From Bombus terrestris (taxonomy: Eukaryota > Arthropoda > Insecta > Hymenoptera > Apidae): 64,000 nt of DNA. The stretch covers positions 11,296,364-11,360,363 of the forward strand of contig NC_063272.1 in assembly GCF_910591885.1 (NCBI RefSeq). The letters are read 5' to 3'. Each line of letters starts with the position of its first letter. Within the stretch, counting starts at the first letter, position 1. Shown here in pieces: positions 1-14,300 of this stretch. A model generated the notes under the pieces. The model saw only the letters and a list, made by a program, of their open reading frames with translations. It was not told where the DNA came from and did no database searches. Position numbers and translations under genes: made by a program.

Positions 1-394
1 AGGTCGCAGCAGAAAAATGTGACAAGTCCAATTTTGTTGTTTTTCTTATTTTTTCTATTATCTGTTAGAGTAATTATTTCAATGCAAAGCATAATTACGC
101 GCTCAAAGTTAGTCGAAGGAAATTATTTAAAGGAGATATTGAAAGAAAAAAAACATGTATACAAATGATAGTTTTCTAACTGCTTACGTAAACGCGATTC
201 ATCCATTAAATACCATCGACTCAAACTGCGTAGTCGAAAACAAACTATTACTACCCACTCGCCAATAATATCGAAACTACTACACGATCCTTAATTTGTT
301 CGTCGTTAACGAAACAATGCACCATTTCCTCCAAACACGCAGCGACAGCGTCGGATACTCGATTCGAAGTCACGTTCGAAAGAAAAAGGAGGTC

Positions 395-1290
395 TTAAAA
401 GTACAATGTTACAGAGATCGCGAAAGCGGGCCGACAAAAACGCGCGGCCGTGGACCAGAAATTAACGGCGCCCACGCATAATGAGCGGTAAAAATGATGA
501 AGCTGCGTTGCACTGTATGTATGTATACACGCGTATATGTGTGTGTGTGTGTGTGTGTATGTGTCTGCCGCGGCGCATACAACGTGCACCATCTTATTTA
601 CGATGCGTCGTAATGGCACTGTGTACGTAGCCGTAAATTGCCGCGGAACGTCTCACGGGCTGACACGTAACACGGTTGAAGTCCTGGATGACCATTACCG
701 GACATCGGCCCGTGGCCTTCCAACTTGGACACATTTTAACTCCGTGCACGAGCATCGCGCATCGATCATGAGATTCATGAGCATCGTCCGGTCGAGTCCT
801 TCTTCTCTTTTTTCCTCTTTTTGCCGCTCTTTCTCCCTTCTCTTCCTTCTCGTTCTTCGTCTGCTCTCGTTCGCTGGCCCTTTTCGACGTTCTGACTCCG
901 CTTTTGCGCGATGCTCGCGCGCCGGCGTTCGCCAATTATGGCGACACAGCGGCGGCGAAATCGCCGAGGAAACGGGCAGATTATCTGGTGTTTTAGCGAG
1001 CCCGAAGGTGGTCCAAAGGTTTTCGGGGCCGCTTACTTACGTAACCAGCGTCGCTGCGAGGTATGCGACGACGACCGTTTGTTCCGAGGATTGCTAAAGA
1101 TCCTTGCGGTTGCTTTTATTGGCGGTTTCGTTGTGAAGGTAATGGTACAACCGAAACGAGATGGGAAATAAAGCGAAAGACCAGGCCAGGCCGGGGATTT
1201 GCATAACCCAGGCTGATCGCGGCTCGATAACAGCGAACCGACGTTGCCCAGTATTGATATTTTGATGAGAACGCCCCGGTTAATATTCAC
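395..1290. other. CpG-rich island without a supported gene
   Basis: GC-richer, CpG-dense block inside AT-rich DNA. Open frames of 85-186 codons overlap here on both strands. They share no family motif, some begin at non-ATG codons, and one strand's frame is largely the complement of the other, which is what low stop-codon density produces by chance. A (TG)n run sits near the left end, and the segment 785-870 is a pyrimidine-rich tract. The block could be a regulatory island or a promoter-proximal region. The 394 bases before it are AT-rich with nothing recognisable. Confidence 0.45.
538..558. repeat. (TG)n microsatellite
   Basis: About ten uninterrupted TG units, flanked by imperfect TATG and TGTATG copies. 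Alternating purine-pyrimidine DNA of this kind is polymorphic and can adopt Z-form. Confidence 0.9.
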
Positions 1291-1489
1291 GCCCTCCTGA
1301 CTGCCTAATTGGAAGGAAACTAACTTCGACTGGCTACCATCGAGTTTCTTCGTGAAATAAATTCCCGTCGAACTTCTGCTACAGAGATCACCTGTCGATC
1401 GGATATTTTAACGCTTTAAGCATATGGCTTACGAAGTTTTGGCTCGAGGTGAAATGGCCAAAAAGGAATGATATACATATGGAGTAAGT

Positions 1490-1810
1490 GTCACGAAAAA
1501 ATCGGGCTTTCTTGGATTATAATTATACAGGAAACTTTATGAAACTTTATAAAGTTGGACAAATTTCGACTTTTCGATATGTTCGTTAAAATTAAAATCC
1601 TTTAACTGTAGAGCGGAAAAGAGACTGGAACTAAGGAAATAAATATTAGACAGGGATGAATCGATCTTTCTTGATTTGTAATTATACGAGAGATTTTATG
1701 AAATTGTATAAACCTGAATAAATTTTGATGTAAGCTGATATTCGAGTAACGTTAAGCCTTCAACAGCATAAAAAAGACTAGACAGTTATTGAAATATTAT
1801 CATGCATCAT
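1490..1810. repeat. Diverged two-unit tandem repeat, period about 155-159
   Basis: Two successive segments share an ordered series of blocks: CTTTCTTGGATTATAATTATAC at 1507 against CTTTCTTGATTTGTAATTATAC at 1666, then TTTATGAAA-TTTATAAA, then a GTTAA-rich stretch, then AGACTGGAAC (1622) against AGACTAGACA (1775). The offset drifts from 159 to 153 bases, so the units carry indels. A fainter third unit may lie before 1490. No coding content is visible. Confidence 0.6.
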
Positions 1811-1818
1811 GTAATTGT

Positions 1819-1846
1819 TATATATATATATATATTTTTTTTTTTT
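1819..1846. repeat. (TA)n followed by poly-T
   Basis: Eight TA units run directly into twelve T residues. This is a simple low-complexity tract. Confidence 0.9.
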
Positions 1847-1849
1847 ATA

Positions 1850-4830
1850 TGCACGTTACAGATGTAAGAGATCTTGACGAGATCTTGAGGAAGAAGTAAT
1901 TGTTTCCGAAATAATTTATTCTAAATTCTTCGTCATTTTATTAGACTATTAAACGATTAGTCCTTGATTGTATAATTGTAGATATAAATTTACATAAATT
2001 AATTTCGATATACTTAATTATCACATCAATCGAATAAGTTAAATTAATTAAAATAAAATTTAATCATCGCGTAATAAGTTGACAACGATTAACACATAAT
2101 CATCGTAACTAAATATCTATAATGTGATATCGCAGCTATAAAAAGGCAATAAATACGAATCTTCAAACTTATTTCATAAGCGTACGACGTGCTGTCGTTT
2201 ACAAGGTATCACAATTTATTTTCTATGCTTTGTATCATTATACACGCTTGAAGTGTTACGAATAATATAGGCTATAGAAAATAGGTTTCCGCAAAAAAGT
2301 GTTTAAATACCCTGTAATTATTCGACTTAGAAGGTTTCGTAACCAACATCGGTAATTGTCCGTAACAGGAAAACGAGAAACTAATTGCACACGAAGAGAC
2401 GCAGTAATTATCGACTAACTCCTTCGGCACAGAAATGGACGTAACAGTACGTCAACGATCTCGAAAGCGTTAATACTGTTGGTAAATGTAAGTGACAGAC
2501 ATGAGAAAATATTATTGGAAAGAATTTCGAGTTGAATTAAAAACACATTAGGTACTTATATACCTTTTCGTTTTGTAAAACTAAGTCAATATATGAAATA
2601 GTTGCGTGCGGATTATGTACACTGCCGCTCGTGAATCTAATAATGATAAATTAATAACAAACCAACGATCAAAAGTATCGCTCACCGTTTTCTTATAGAA
2701 TTAGCAAATGTAGGAAGATTGTTTATTTAAAATGTTAACAATGGCAGGTATGTTAAAATTAAACGTACACGATTGTTGTTAGAATTGATCACAATAGTCT
2801 TCCTAACAATTTTAGAAAACTTTCACTATGTTATCCATAATTTAACAATCAGAAAAGCTGAAGATATTAAATCGTTTAAAGATAAAACTATTTCATAATA
2901 TTTGAAGCTTGCAGATACCAAGTTTTCCATTTACATATTTATTCTGAAAAATAAATGTTATCGTATCATAATATTCTATGACAACTTTAATAAAGTATGA
3001 CTTTTTCTAGTTGCAATTTTTTAGCTATATCAAGTTCCATTCAACTGTTCGTATGCTTTGTGCTCATATATTTTGTACAATAGCGTATTGTAAAATCTTA
3101 AACAGATGATTTAATCCAGGTTAAGTCCACGTACACATATTCAAAAGAAATCGAATACGGCGCAATCGTTGTCAAAAGATAAAAACTAGTATCGCTATCT
3201 CAATCTGATCTACTTTAAAAATGAAAGGCTTCCCGGAGGCTGTTTACTATAATTCGACGTGGCCATATCTATCTACATATATACGCCTACATCTGTCTAC
3301 CATACACACAGATACGAACTGAATTATGTAAAAGGTATGTGAAATAATATTTGTAAATTCCTTCTTTGTGCAGATGTTATTTCAGTCCGTGAATTATTTT
3401 TACCTTAAAAATTATATACCTAAATATTGTATGACAAAAAATATGAATAAAGTATTTAATAGAATACTAAATACATCCGTTCACGCAAATATCTTAATAT
3501 ACACGTGTATTACATAAGTAACTACTTTTTTAAGCTACAATTTACTTTTACTTTTAACATCTTTTTATCACTAAATTCTACGAAATATCATCGTACAAAA
3601 TTTTATTTTGTGACTTAACTTGAAAATACGTACTTCACTATAGGCAAGTATAAAAAAATATTCTATAAATATAATTTACATAATATTATATATTTTTTTC
3701 AAATAGTATGTATAATAAATTATATAAGTGCGTATAGATTTTTTAATAATATCGATATTAAAATAAATCATTCTGATATAATTTTCTTCACAATGAAACG
3801 TTTAGATACATATTGATTTATTATTAAACACATATTTATTAAATTAAATTAATTTCTAGCAAAAGAAATGCTTGAAATTCTACGTCTGACAGCTATTATT
3901 CCAGTGAATTTTCGGACCTATGTTTATACGACCCTTTTTCATCTTTGGCAACAGTAGAATAGAGTACCAAACGTTAGCTATCTATTTCTTTATCACCTCG
4001 TATATTATTTTCTTTTTAATATACATAATCTACATATATTTGTTATTTTTAATTATCATACATTATATCTTTCCTGTATAATAATACATTTGCTGAATGA
4101 TTTGGCACATGAAATGTAAATTTCAATTTAAAAAAGATACAAAAATTAACTGATATACAGCTACATATGCAGCTCATACCAACGACATTAAATAATCACG
4201 AAATGAAGTATAAATTAGTTAATTTCTGTAATCCATGAAATCCGATATTTGATGGTCTATTACCACGGACATTACCACGAAGAAACTTTGCACAAGCCGA
4301 GTGACTCACTAGCGAAGAGATTAAAATCCGAAATCAGATTCAACACCGGTCAGCGGACGTTATTCTTTCCCCTAAGCATAAACGCACAATGCCTCTATTT
4401 GTGGCGTGGAGAAACTATTAAAATGCAAAGAAATGCGAAGAAATACAAGTGCAAGGTCGTCCGCATCATTTTCCATTGTTTCCAAGCGTTGAATTTATTC
4501 TTCGTTTCCCATGAGTAACAGACGAATATAGGCCTGTATTTAAAGCGTGGATGATTTTTATTCTCAAAGGCATAGATCAGCAAAGATTTTCAATTTTGTT
4601 TGTCTCGCGACACATACAAGACCCAAACGATTATTATACTAAAATTCTGTGGCATGCTAAAAGATATATTATATCTGAAATTAATCAAAACAGGATATTC
4701 GTTCCAGAGAATTATGGTCGTTTTAGTTGTTGCGAAACAACGTATCTCTTATTCAATAGTCTTAGGGAAAAGAGGCCGGTGTCTCTGATTAAATAGTTAG
4801 GTTAAAAATCGCTGCAATATGATAGTCGAG
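1850..4830. other. AT-rich desert
   Basis: Long AT-rich stretch with dense stops in all frames. The only frame of note is an ATG-started 88-codon frame near 4252-4518 with no recognisable motif or good flanking signal. I see no genes, RNAs or structured repeats here. Confidence 0.6.
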
Positions 4831-5350
4831 CGTAATCGTCGATGAACGACGAAGAAACATGTCGAAGTTTTGTCGTGGTACAGACCGAAGTACTGGCAGG
4901 TTAATTAAGAACGACCTGAATACGACGTCGAGATTACACGTATTCGCGGCACTCGGCCTTGGCGTCGAGAACCGACGAGTCGGCGTATAATGACGTATGC
5001 CGCCGGTTAACTCAATCAGAACGTGTTCCCTCCGACCGGTCTATTATTCGTTCTCCTTCTGGCGAGCCGCTCATCAACGATGATCACCTTAAACGCTAAT
5101 CTTGTCCACTTACGCGACACGACGCGTCGCGATATTGAATAAAATTGCACCGTCGATCGGTTCTTTTCGCGATTCTTTCGAAATCGTGTCGCGCGATTCA
5201 TTCAACGATGCCCTCGAGATTCAGCTCGATTCGTGAATCACGAACGATCAAATTTATCGATCTCGTTGCTTCGATGGTCTCCGTAATCCGAAGGACATCT
5301 TTATTTACGGCCATCGACGCGAATATTAATGCTGAGCGATAAAATCGATC
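4830..5350. other. CpG-rich island without a supported gene
   Basis: CpG-dense block with many TCGA, CGAC and GTCG words. The short open frames (60-65 codons) overlap on both strands and look random. It may be regulatory. Nothing in it identifies a gene. Confidence 0.45.
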
Positions 5351-8300
5351 GGAAGAAACGAAGAGTTTCATTCAAGGTTTCGGCTGTGGGAAAACTTTTA
5401 CGCTGCTTTGAAATTAAGTTGATATGCATATGTATTTTTGAAAATGTTTTTACCTTCAACCTTACCTTCAAACAATTTAATTCGATAAATTATTGTTGAA
5501 TAATTTACATACGACGAACAGATTTATTGATTTTTTAAATAAGAAATAACACGCTTAAATATATTTAAATATATTTATAATTTGCGCAAAAATATTGTAA
5601 GGTTTTATGAACGTTGTAACAAAGAAATATATTGCGAATATTGTGAGAAATATTAATGTTAGAACTACCGACCTTTCCAAGATACATCTAAATATATTAT
5701 TCATAGTTAATTAGAATTAATTAGAATTATGACGGACATAGATAAGTATATGTAATATTTTTTGTCTCAATAGAAGTAAGCAATAGCTTTTTACTAATTG
5801 CAAAAACAAAAAATCCGATACCACTCATTTCAACTGGATCAGTAGTAGTTCTAGTGTTAAAAAATCTAATGACCAATACCAGGATATACAAATAATTCCA
5901 TTTTTTCTATCTCAACGTACATCTACAAGTCAAGTATTTATCAAATACCAATTATGTCATTAGCTAGTCACACGCCATTAAGGAAATAAATTAAATCTCT
6001 AACTTTCGATTAAGACAAACTTTTAAACCGAAGTTCCACACACTTCTGTCGGTAACAATTTCATTTTTTCATCTACCTTCGTCCGAAAGTCTTATCCAGA
6101 GACGGAATCAAGATTGAAACTGAAAAAGGTCAAAGCGAAACATATATCGAGATCAAAACTATTCCACAAAAGGAAACGATTGAAGTTCTATGAACAGGTG
6201 TAGTGGTGTATAGTCAAAAAGAGCGTATTCTCGGTCGAATAACCAGCTCGATAATCTGAAACGTTGCTAAAGCGTACCGTTTTCCAGAGAATTATTTCTC
6301 ATTGCAACGCCGCCTTTTGCAAACGGTATAATCACGCCAAGCGACGGAAACCGCAGTTTAATCCATTTTCCTGGCAAACTAGACATCGTTCCTCGACAGC
6401 AACGACCTTAATACCATGGCTTTAACGGACCAGTGACCGTTGTTCACCAAGAGACAAACGCAGCCCTTTTTTATTATCCTTCGTTCTTTTCGTTCCTATT
6501 CGTTTACGGTGAAGCGAATAATTGAAAGGCGAGATGCAAGATGGTTGCACAACAGAATTCATCGGGGCTCTCGCGTGGGTCCAACGCCGATGAAAAATGG
6601 TTAATTAAAAGCGACTGTTCTTTTGGCGAATCTTTACGCCAAAGCGAACAGTGAATTACAAGCAATAATTCGTTCTTTCAAAGCAATCTTCGACCGGGTC
6701 GTATATTTCCAGTGAAACGTGATTGTGTAATTTTGAAGGTGTTCGTAAATTGATATTCTTCGTAAAACACATAAATCTTAAGGAGTTAATGAATATGCTA
6801 CTCGTTGAGAAAAAATTGTATAGAATTTCGTTTTGTATTCATTCGACTTCGTTAAAGTGATATTCTTAACTTTATTTCGTCATGTATTTGTACACTGCGA
6901 AGTATTTGTTTCTATTATGTTAAGCATTTTGTTATATGTGTTTAATAAATGCATATATCTCTGTCAATATCTTCGAAACGATTAAAACAATGCTCTGTCG
7001 TTTCTTTCAAACGTTGCGAATAAAATGATTGCACAATGTTAATTTTCCGCACTATATCCAATGCAACGTTCTCTCGCATTGATGCAAACGAGTTTCTCGC
7101 CGAATTTCTCTGGAATTGTTCTCTGCCGAAACAATTGATCTAACAATTATCTCTGATAACACGAAATGTGATTTACAATTAATTGCGCCATTACAAATTA
7201 TTCATTGGTCCTTGAACGCTATGAGTAACACGATAATAGGAGGTCGTTCATAGAACGAATTTTGTTTATTATCTTCACGTTGGATCGTGAATATAATATT
7301 CTCACATTCGCTCTAAAAAATTAGTTACGGTTATATGCATACTTGTACAAATTTCTTTCACTTCGTGTTACTTTATCTAAATTATTCGACACGCCAGATG
7401 CTTTAGAATAAGTTATTCACAGCTATCAAATTACACGGAACAGTATAAAAATCTCAATTAAAATAATTTAATAAATTTAAACTTGCGTTATATCTTACGT
7501 AAGAAATAAATCATTTATAACTCGCATTTATTACAACAACGAACAGATTTATTAAACTCTAGGTCTACATTTATACGCCACCTTTTGCTCAACTTAAAGA
7601 GCGCTATAATGTATTTCCTAGGTTCTTAAAACGTCTGTTTAGTACTTGACATATTTCCTACAAATGTTTGGTCTCACATACCTCTAATATAATTTACTTT
7701 GCATCGTAAAGGAAGGACTAAACGTCTCCTAAAGGATATTCGCTCGGTAAACGATATTTCGTATTTAGGAATAAATCGGAGACAAATAAATTGAAACGGA
7801 AATGTACAAAAGCTCGCGCCTATGCATGTTTTTAAGATACAAGAAAAATAAAATAATATTTGTACTCGTCGAGCATCAACGATGTTTGAGATTCCAACTC
7901 CAAACATGTTCACAAAGCACACTTTGAAGGTAGCGCGAACAATATGTGTGTATGAATACCAGCCAACTCGTGTTTTGCAACTCTAAAGGGCTTTTTAAAA
8001 TGTGATAACAAGCGATGGACAAATATCTATTGTTATACCTACTTGCTATTGTTTCGTTAACAAACACGTTACATAGATAGTTTGCAGTGTGAATAAGAAA
8101 TTACGCACATAAATAAGTTGTAAACAACCTGATAGACACGTGCAGTTGGTAATAAGTATACGACATTCGATACTTTGGAATCTACAAATTTAGTCCAAAA
8201 CAAAATCTTTCCGAATGATGCAGGATATTGATAAGTATAGGACATATTATGTGAGAATATCTTAAATTTGCACGCGAAGGAAGCTGATTAAACGTCAAGG

Positions 8301-8650
8301 CAGCTTTGAAAGTGATCTTGAATTAATTTAAAAAAAACATACAGAATATAAATGGTAGATACAGCGATAAATCTGATTGACGTCTTATAACCGAATGAGT
8401 ATCAAGCTATGTACTAATATTATAAACGCTTTATAATCAAATATCTATCCATGTAACCATTGTACGGGGACAAGTGGTTGCCATTGACTCCATTGTTATA
8501 TAAAGAGAAAGTATTCAAAAGTAATATCTGTTTCTGTTAGATATATTTCAAGCTTGAAGAATTTCATAATACCAGCTATTTGTGCCTAGAACAAAACTGC
8601 ACTACGACTTATCCTATTTTTGCCATATAGTCGTCATATAAAAAACAAAA
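5350..8650. other. AT-rich intergenic or intronic stretch
   Basis: Mostly AT-rich. A slightly GC-richer block lies at about 6040-6680, with no open frame of interest. I see no repeats longer than a short duplicated TAATTAGAAT at about 5708. No gene or RNA is supported. Confidence 0.55.
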
Positions 8651-9430
8651 GACTTATCAAGCTTCCATTCTATGGCCTTCAGTTTTATTCGAGACAACGA
8701 CATTTTCGATAGATATTTTGACCAAAAGCAACAACAGCACGGACACACACGAGTAAACGCGCGGCCGGATATCGAGATCGACTGCTTTATACGTTTTTTC
8801 GCGCATATCGTCGAGCCTTTCTTGTTTCCCGTGAACCGCCGTGCCAGTCGGAATTAATGTAACGACGCCATTAGTCCGCGATTTTACGACTTTCATTGTG
8901 ACGGCCGATCAGAGGGTGAATCCGCGTCACAAATTGGACCGTCCGCGTAACAATGGCGTGTCGCGTTTCGTGCGTGCACGTCCGCTCTACAGCCAATTAA
9001 ACCCGTGTATGCTCGATTGCAAAGAACGTTTTCGACGGGTCGCATGCTGATTGAGTGTCCGCGTACCGATTGTTTTTCGAGCTGCAACCTTCGCATTACG
9101 TAACGCCAACCGGCCCGCGATTCAATCGCGTACACGCCGTGGGAAATTTCGCATACGACCACGGTTCTCTCCTGTCCTTCTACGAATAACAGCCTCAGAT
9201 ATTTACTCACACCCGTATTTCCCTGCGGCAGCGGTTTACCTCTTCGTTTGCGATCAATCTCCAAGAACCGCTGTTCTTGAATTCGAAGCCAATTCTCTGT
9301 ATTTATCGTTGGATATTTTGCATTTAGGTGCATGGAAACAAAATTGGGAGTGGTTTTTCTGATGCTTGTTGAACTTATGTAACAATCCTCATTCTGCTTG
9401 TTAACACTCAAGAAGTATTCCTGGGTCATA
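8650..9430. other. CpG-rich island without a supported gene
   Basis: CpG-dense island. A 178-codon ATG frame on the minus strand (8893-9429) overlaps plus-strand frames of 103 and 69 codons across the same bases. Neither side shows a domain, signal peptide or codon pattern that would separate it from chance, so this is treated as non-coding and possibly regulatory. Confidence 0.4.
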
Positions 9431-10430
9431 GGGTCGTACTTAGGTTTCTTTATTTTAGGATATTTAATCTGTTAAATGGAAGAGTCAAGTTAATAATATT
9501 GTTTTAAATTAATCACATTCAAATTAATTATCTATCATATTCAATCACTTGGATATTACATAGCCTAATCATTTCTTTAATTAAATTCTCTATATTTTTA
9601 CGTAACTACATATCTTATTCGTGTTAACCGTTTACTCTTGTTAACTATTAAAGGCTGTCATAGATGAAATTTAATTATTAAATTTGAATGCAGAACGAAG
9701 ATATATCCTACTTTTATTGCTTAAATATTAAAACGAAATTTCAAAGCTGCGCGATAAAAGTTGTGCTACTAGAGGAATAATATCCATTGATTTAAAAATT
9801 AATACATTGTAGTTTATATTAATAAATCAATAAGGCAACTCCGAATTTTAATAGAATTATCATAAAATACATAAAATACTGTACAACAACATGTTTACTG
9901 CCTTCCGTCTTTTTCATAAATGGAAATTGAGCGAATTTATTGAACAATAATTCTTGTATCGTTTCACATTCCTATATTCGAATACCTACATTAAACAATA
10001 AAACAACTTTATTTATTTTCATAATCAACCGTTAAAATGCAACTTAAGAGTTTTCATGGTGATTCTTATTTAATATCGCTTTAATAGATAATATTAAGTC
10101 GTCGAATGGCTCGCATCATCGTGCACGTAGAAAGAACGATACGAAGGGAAATGTGTTTACAACTTCCAATTATCGAAACAGCCATAACTTTACGACACAA
10201 TCGCTGAGATATTGCATACTACAACCAATGGCTATCGTTCAACGATCTCCTTTCGCCGTGAAATCGAAGTTCTTTCACGATCCACAATAATTGAACATTG
10301 TCGCTTAATCACGGCGGAAAGCAATGAATTGGATCTTTTTTTCCCTATGCTAACTTGATTCGTGATTATTTGCATCCTTGCGAGAGGGCTATCAATAACA
10401 GCTACCAAGCCCACTTCAATGATATAATCG
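9430..10430. other. AT-rich stretch
   Basis: AT-rich DNA rich in AATTAAT and TTATTAA words. No open frame over 60 codons and no repeat was seen. Confidence 0.6.
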
Positions 10431-10990
10431 CGATCGGCGACGATAAATAATCGTTCCCGCCGAAAGGAATTACGACTAACGAGCCGCTGGCAACCGGCTC
10501 ACCCGCAACTTATTATACCAATTATCAAGCTATAAGTAACTGTCCGTAACAGTCAATCTCATGTTTCGCATTCGCGCAACCGATCACCTTCCCGTCGATA
10601 TTGACCGGCTGATTGACCGGCAGTCTTTTTCTCTTCTTCCTTGCCCCATCTTTTCCTCTCTTCACGTTTGCTTCTCCGTTTCGTTCTCCGAGTACAGTCC
10701 TCGCGGCGTGCAATTAATTTCGCCGGCTGCCTAAATTGCACTCGCTAACGAATAACATAAATATCGCGCGAGACGAGCGCGAAACTCTTAAGGTCGTTGC
10801 CGTTCCGCTCGTTAATTATCCGCCTTCGAGCTACCCATGGATCGCGAACCGTCGCGTCGCGTCGAGCCAGCGATCAAGAGACGAAAGGGCGGAAGTCATC
10901 GGCGTAAAGCAAGCTAACTGCACACACGCGTACTTACATATGTGTATAAGTATACGTACGAGCATGTATGCGAGGGAAAGGAGAAACTAG
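10430..10990. other. CpG-rich island without a supported gene
   Basis: CpG-rich block with GCGTCGCGTCGAG-type words at about 10850. It holds three short overlapping frames (60-84 codons) with basic, low-complexity predicted proteins. Possible regulatory island. Confidence 0.4.
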
Positions 10991-13600
10991 TAAGAATGTC
11001 GGGAAAAAAGAAGGCAACTACATTTTCCAGTAATTTGAGTACACCAAGAAAAAGCAATTCACAGTTAAATCACTTTTAGCACTTTCTGTAAATTCATAGT
11101 CGGCGTAGTTGATAAGTAAGTTAATATTCACGGTAATAAACTTTTGAATTTTTGAATATAAGATCTATACGTTTCTTTATCCTTCAAGAAATAAGATTTA
11201 ATATTATTACGACTACAATTCAGCCGTGTTGACAAATAACGAAGTTACTTGTTACTGTAAAACCCTAGTTTATCAATCTTCATTTCATACTGTAGTAAAA
11301 TCGCGATAATGTGACAACTTACAAGTGGCTGATTCGTGTCTTCAAAAGTCGTATTTAAAGCTACAACTTCTTCTTCGTTATGATACCATTTTATACCATT
11401 TCTATATGATTCTGTATCGTTTTCGAAAGCAAATAAGTAACGAAAACGCGATAGAAGAAAGATATTCGGGTCGCCGAGGAGAAGATTGATAAATGTCCTA
11501 CATTGAATGTGTTAACACGTGATTGACGTGAATTTATTGCCGACGTGCGAGAATTGGCGATAGAAATAGGATGACAGGAAGGATTTCATAACATTTTCCC
11601 GAAAACGATGCCGTATCGCATGTATGTATCTACTAACGATGTCGGTTCGATCGGTTGAAACTGGTGCACTGTGTCGGCGACACGAATCGAGACTGCATGC
11701 AATCAAGATTGTAACGATATAGAAGAAAGTACAATACGAAGAAGAATTAGATGGGGAAAAATACACGAAGTTATACATTGTGCGAAAGGTTGTGCGATAG
11801 ATTAATATCCGAGTGTTAAAAATAGAAGATACGGTCAAATTTATGTGTAAATGAAGTAGCGTGTAATTACGTAAATGTTCTGCAGTCTTATAATTGATGT
11901 AGAAAAGTTCTTGATTGTGTAATGTAATTCTTTTGAGAGGAAATTCTCATTGCGATTAAACGTGGCTCGAAGATACATACAGATTACAAATATTAAGTTA
12001 ATAGCTTTACTTTTCATTTAGATAGTTCTTGGTAAAGAAATTGAAATAAAGGTATGGAGAAACAAGTTCGTAAAATTAATTTAAAGACTGTTAACAAGAT
12101 TACGATGTAATGGAAAGATAAGATCGATCGGAACGAACTTGGTACGGAACAAACATTAATAAAACGGCATTCGATAAACAAACATCGATCTTAATAATAA
12201 AACAAATATGATTGTAAAATCATTAATATCATATAGTCACTGAATATTATATAAATAGTAAGAATTTATCATAGACCGAATCACTGTCATGAAAACTATG
12301 ATCACAATGCACTACCTTATTATAAAGTAATCAATCTAATCGCTCAAATAAAATTACCGATCCTATTAACCTCTGACCGGTAATAATTGATAATTAATTA
12401 ATGAATATTGACGTCGAAAATTATCCACGATTAATTTGCCAGCTTTCGACCAATTAACGTATAACCCAGGTCCGTAATTCGATCACAACCTGTTGTTGAG
12501 ACACCTGTCTTTTAAATAAGGCTTTATATTTCGGTTCGCGATAAAAGGTATAAAGTTCGCAAGAAAAGAAGAAAAAGGACAGACGTAAAAAGGAAAACGA
12601 AGAAAATAGTAATTCCATAAAACATTTCAAAAATTCATACCACGATTCACAACTACGCTTTGCACCAATTTTATCCAGAACGTAAAAAGAAAAGAAAAGA
12701 AAAACACGAAAGGAAAGCTGCGGTAGAATAATGAAAAAAGAAAGAGAGGAAGATAGGTAGCGCAGGACGTGCGCTAATATTTTACGATTCTCATTTATAA
12801 TGTCGGTAATGTTCTACTCAGTATGCAGTGCGTATTCACCGCGGTGTAAAACAGGGGATGCAGTCACCATGCATCCGAACACTTCTTTCTTTTCTCCCTT
12901 CCTCTTTACGACATTAATTTTCGTACTCGGAATTTATCGCGAATTTCCGGTTTCCTTACTTGAGCTGATATGTATGTACATCTTGCAAATTGAGATCTTA
13001 AACGTCGATCAAGCGATAACATTTACGTGAAACAAAATGTATTATCTTTTTATTTCAGCTTTTTTATTTTGTATTGTTTCGTCGAAACAATTTAACTTAT
13101 TGTTACTTTCTCTTTTACATGTTACACACAATATGCTATTATAAATTATATTATTTCCTAAAGCAACTCGTAATCTCTTAGATTTCATTATACAAGCGTA
13201 ATAATTTCGCTCACTTTCTAAAATTGTAAGCAGCAAGATCAATTCGTAACTCTTCCTAGAAATTTCATAGATTTAGAACCGCGCATTTTCGGGCTCTTCG
13301 ATGATTTTTTAAATATATGGATAAAATATATGGATGAAAACTTGCTTTCTTATCTTTCGTCTTATCTTTCGGCTATATATTTTCAACATTCTGTTCATTT
13401 CGATTTCTTCGATACAAGTTGTGTATTTTTCATTCTTGGCAATTTCACCGTTAAAAAGACAGATCGACAATTTACCTACAAAGGGAGGCTCGCTGAATCA
13501 GAAACGTCTTTATTTAACGTTTTTATTTAAAAGAACTTATCGTCAATCGAATTATCGAGTTTCCCATAAAGTCGGCCACATAGAAGCACCACCATAATAG
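10990..13600. other. AT-rich stretch with a purine-rich tract
   Basis: Mostly AT-rich and featureless. Bases 12540-12750 are strongly purine-rich on the plus strand, with many AAGAAAAG and GGAAAG words. Small duplications occur near 13308-13335 (ATATATGGAT twice) and 13352-13372 (CTTATCTTTCG twice). Nothing is supported as a gene. Confidence 0.5.
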
Positions 13601-14090
13601 TTTCGTCTCAAGTCGCTTCCTCGAGGCTCATTTGTAGAACCGAAGCGAAAAGGAACGCTTTCCCGTGGATTCAATAAAAGAAGCTTGAACCAAGACGGTG
13701 TTCACTTTCATGACGTTATCGAACGACGGCCCGGCTTCCCTCTTTCCAACCAGGAAAAAGATCGTAACGATAATACGGACCGTAAGTCATGCACGGACTG
13801 GAAAAATGGTACGGTCCTCCACCCGATCGTTACATTTTTCCAACCCCCTTTTCCCTTCTTTCTTTCCTTCCTTATCCTTTCCTTTCTTAGGCGTTCAACG
13901 AACCCGAAGTAACAACCGCGATTCTATCGACTCCCTGAAACAGTTTTTCTCTTACGATCCTATCTTGAATTCAATCCTAAAGCGTTATACCGAAGATGGA
14001 TTAATCTTTACTAAATTAATTTCAATTCAATCTACGAGGTGGCTATTTGCCAACTGAAGAATTGATAATCGATACTAACGAGTAGCTAGA

Positions 14091-14293
14091 CTGTGGATTT
14101 TTATGCATTTACGAGAAGATCAAAGGTGAGCAAACACACAGAATCTATATAATACACAGTGTGCAAAAATCATAATATTTATAATATTTCGTAAATGTTC
14201 GAAAACAGTTTTCGAATTAGATTCCATTTATCCCATTTTATTGCTAAAAATATAAATTTGTACAAATATCCCTAACTCCTTCTAATTTAGTTT
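14091..14293 (+). repeat. Dispersed repeat family, copy 1
   Basis: Member of an interspersed repeat seen four times in this window. Block A is CTGTGGATTTTTATGCATTT at 14091. It is followed by an ACGAGAAGATCAAAGGTG block, a GTGCAAAAATCATAATAT block and a degenerate block B, ATAAATTTGTACAAAT, at about 14250. The same ordered blocks recur at 14301, 51519 and 58400. The divergence suggests old copies of a non-autonomous transposon. No terminal inverted repeats were identified and the class is unknown. Confidence 0.55.
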
Positions 14294-14300
14294 AATTAGA

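Noticed and set aside
537..1097. 186-codon plus-strand frame
   Set aside because: Begins inside a (TG)n microsatellite at a poor start and crosses a pyrimidine tract giving Ser/Leu/Phe low complexity.
8893..9429. 178-codon minus-strand frame
   Set aside because: Opposite-strand frames are open over the same CpG-rich bases and no motif or splice logic supports coding.
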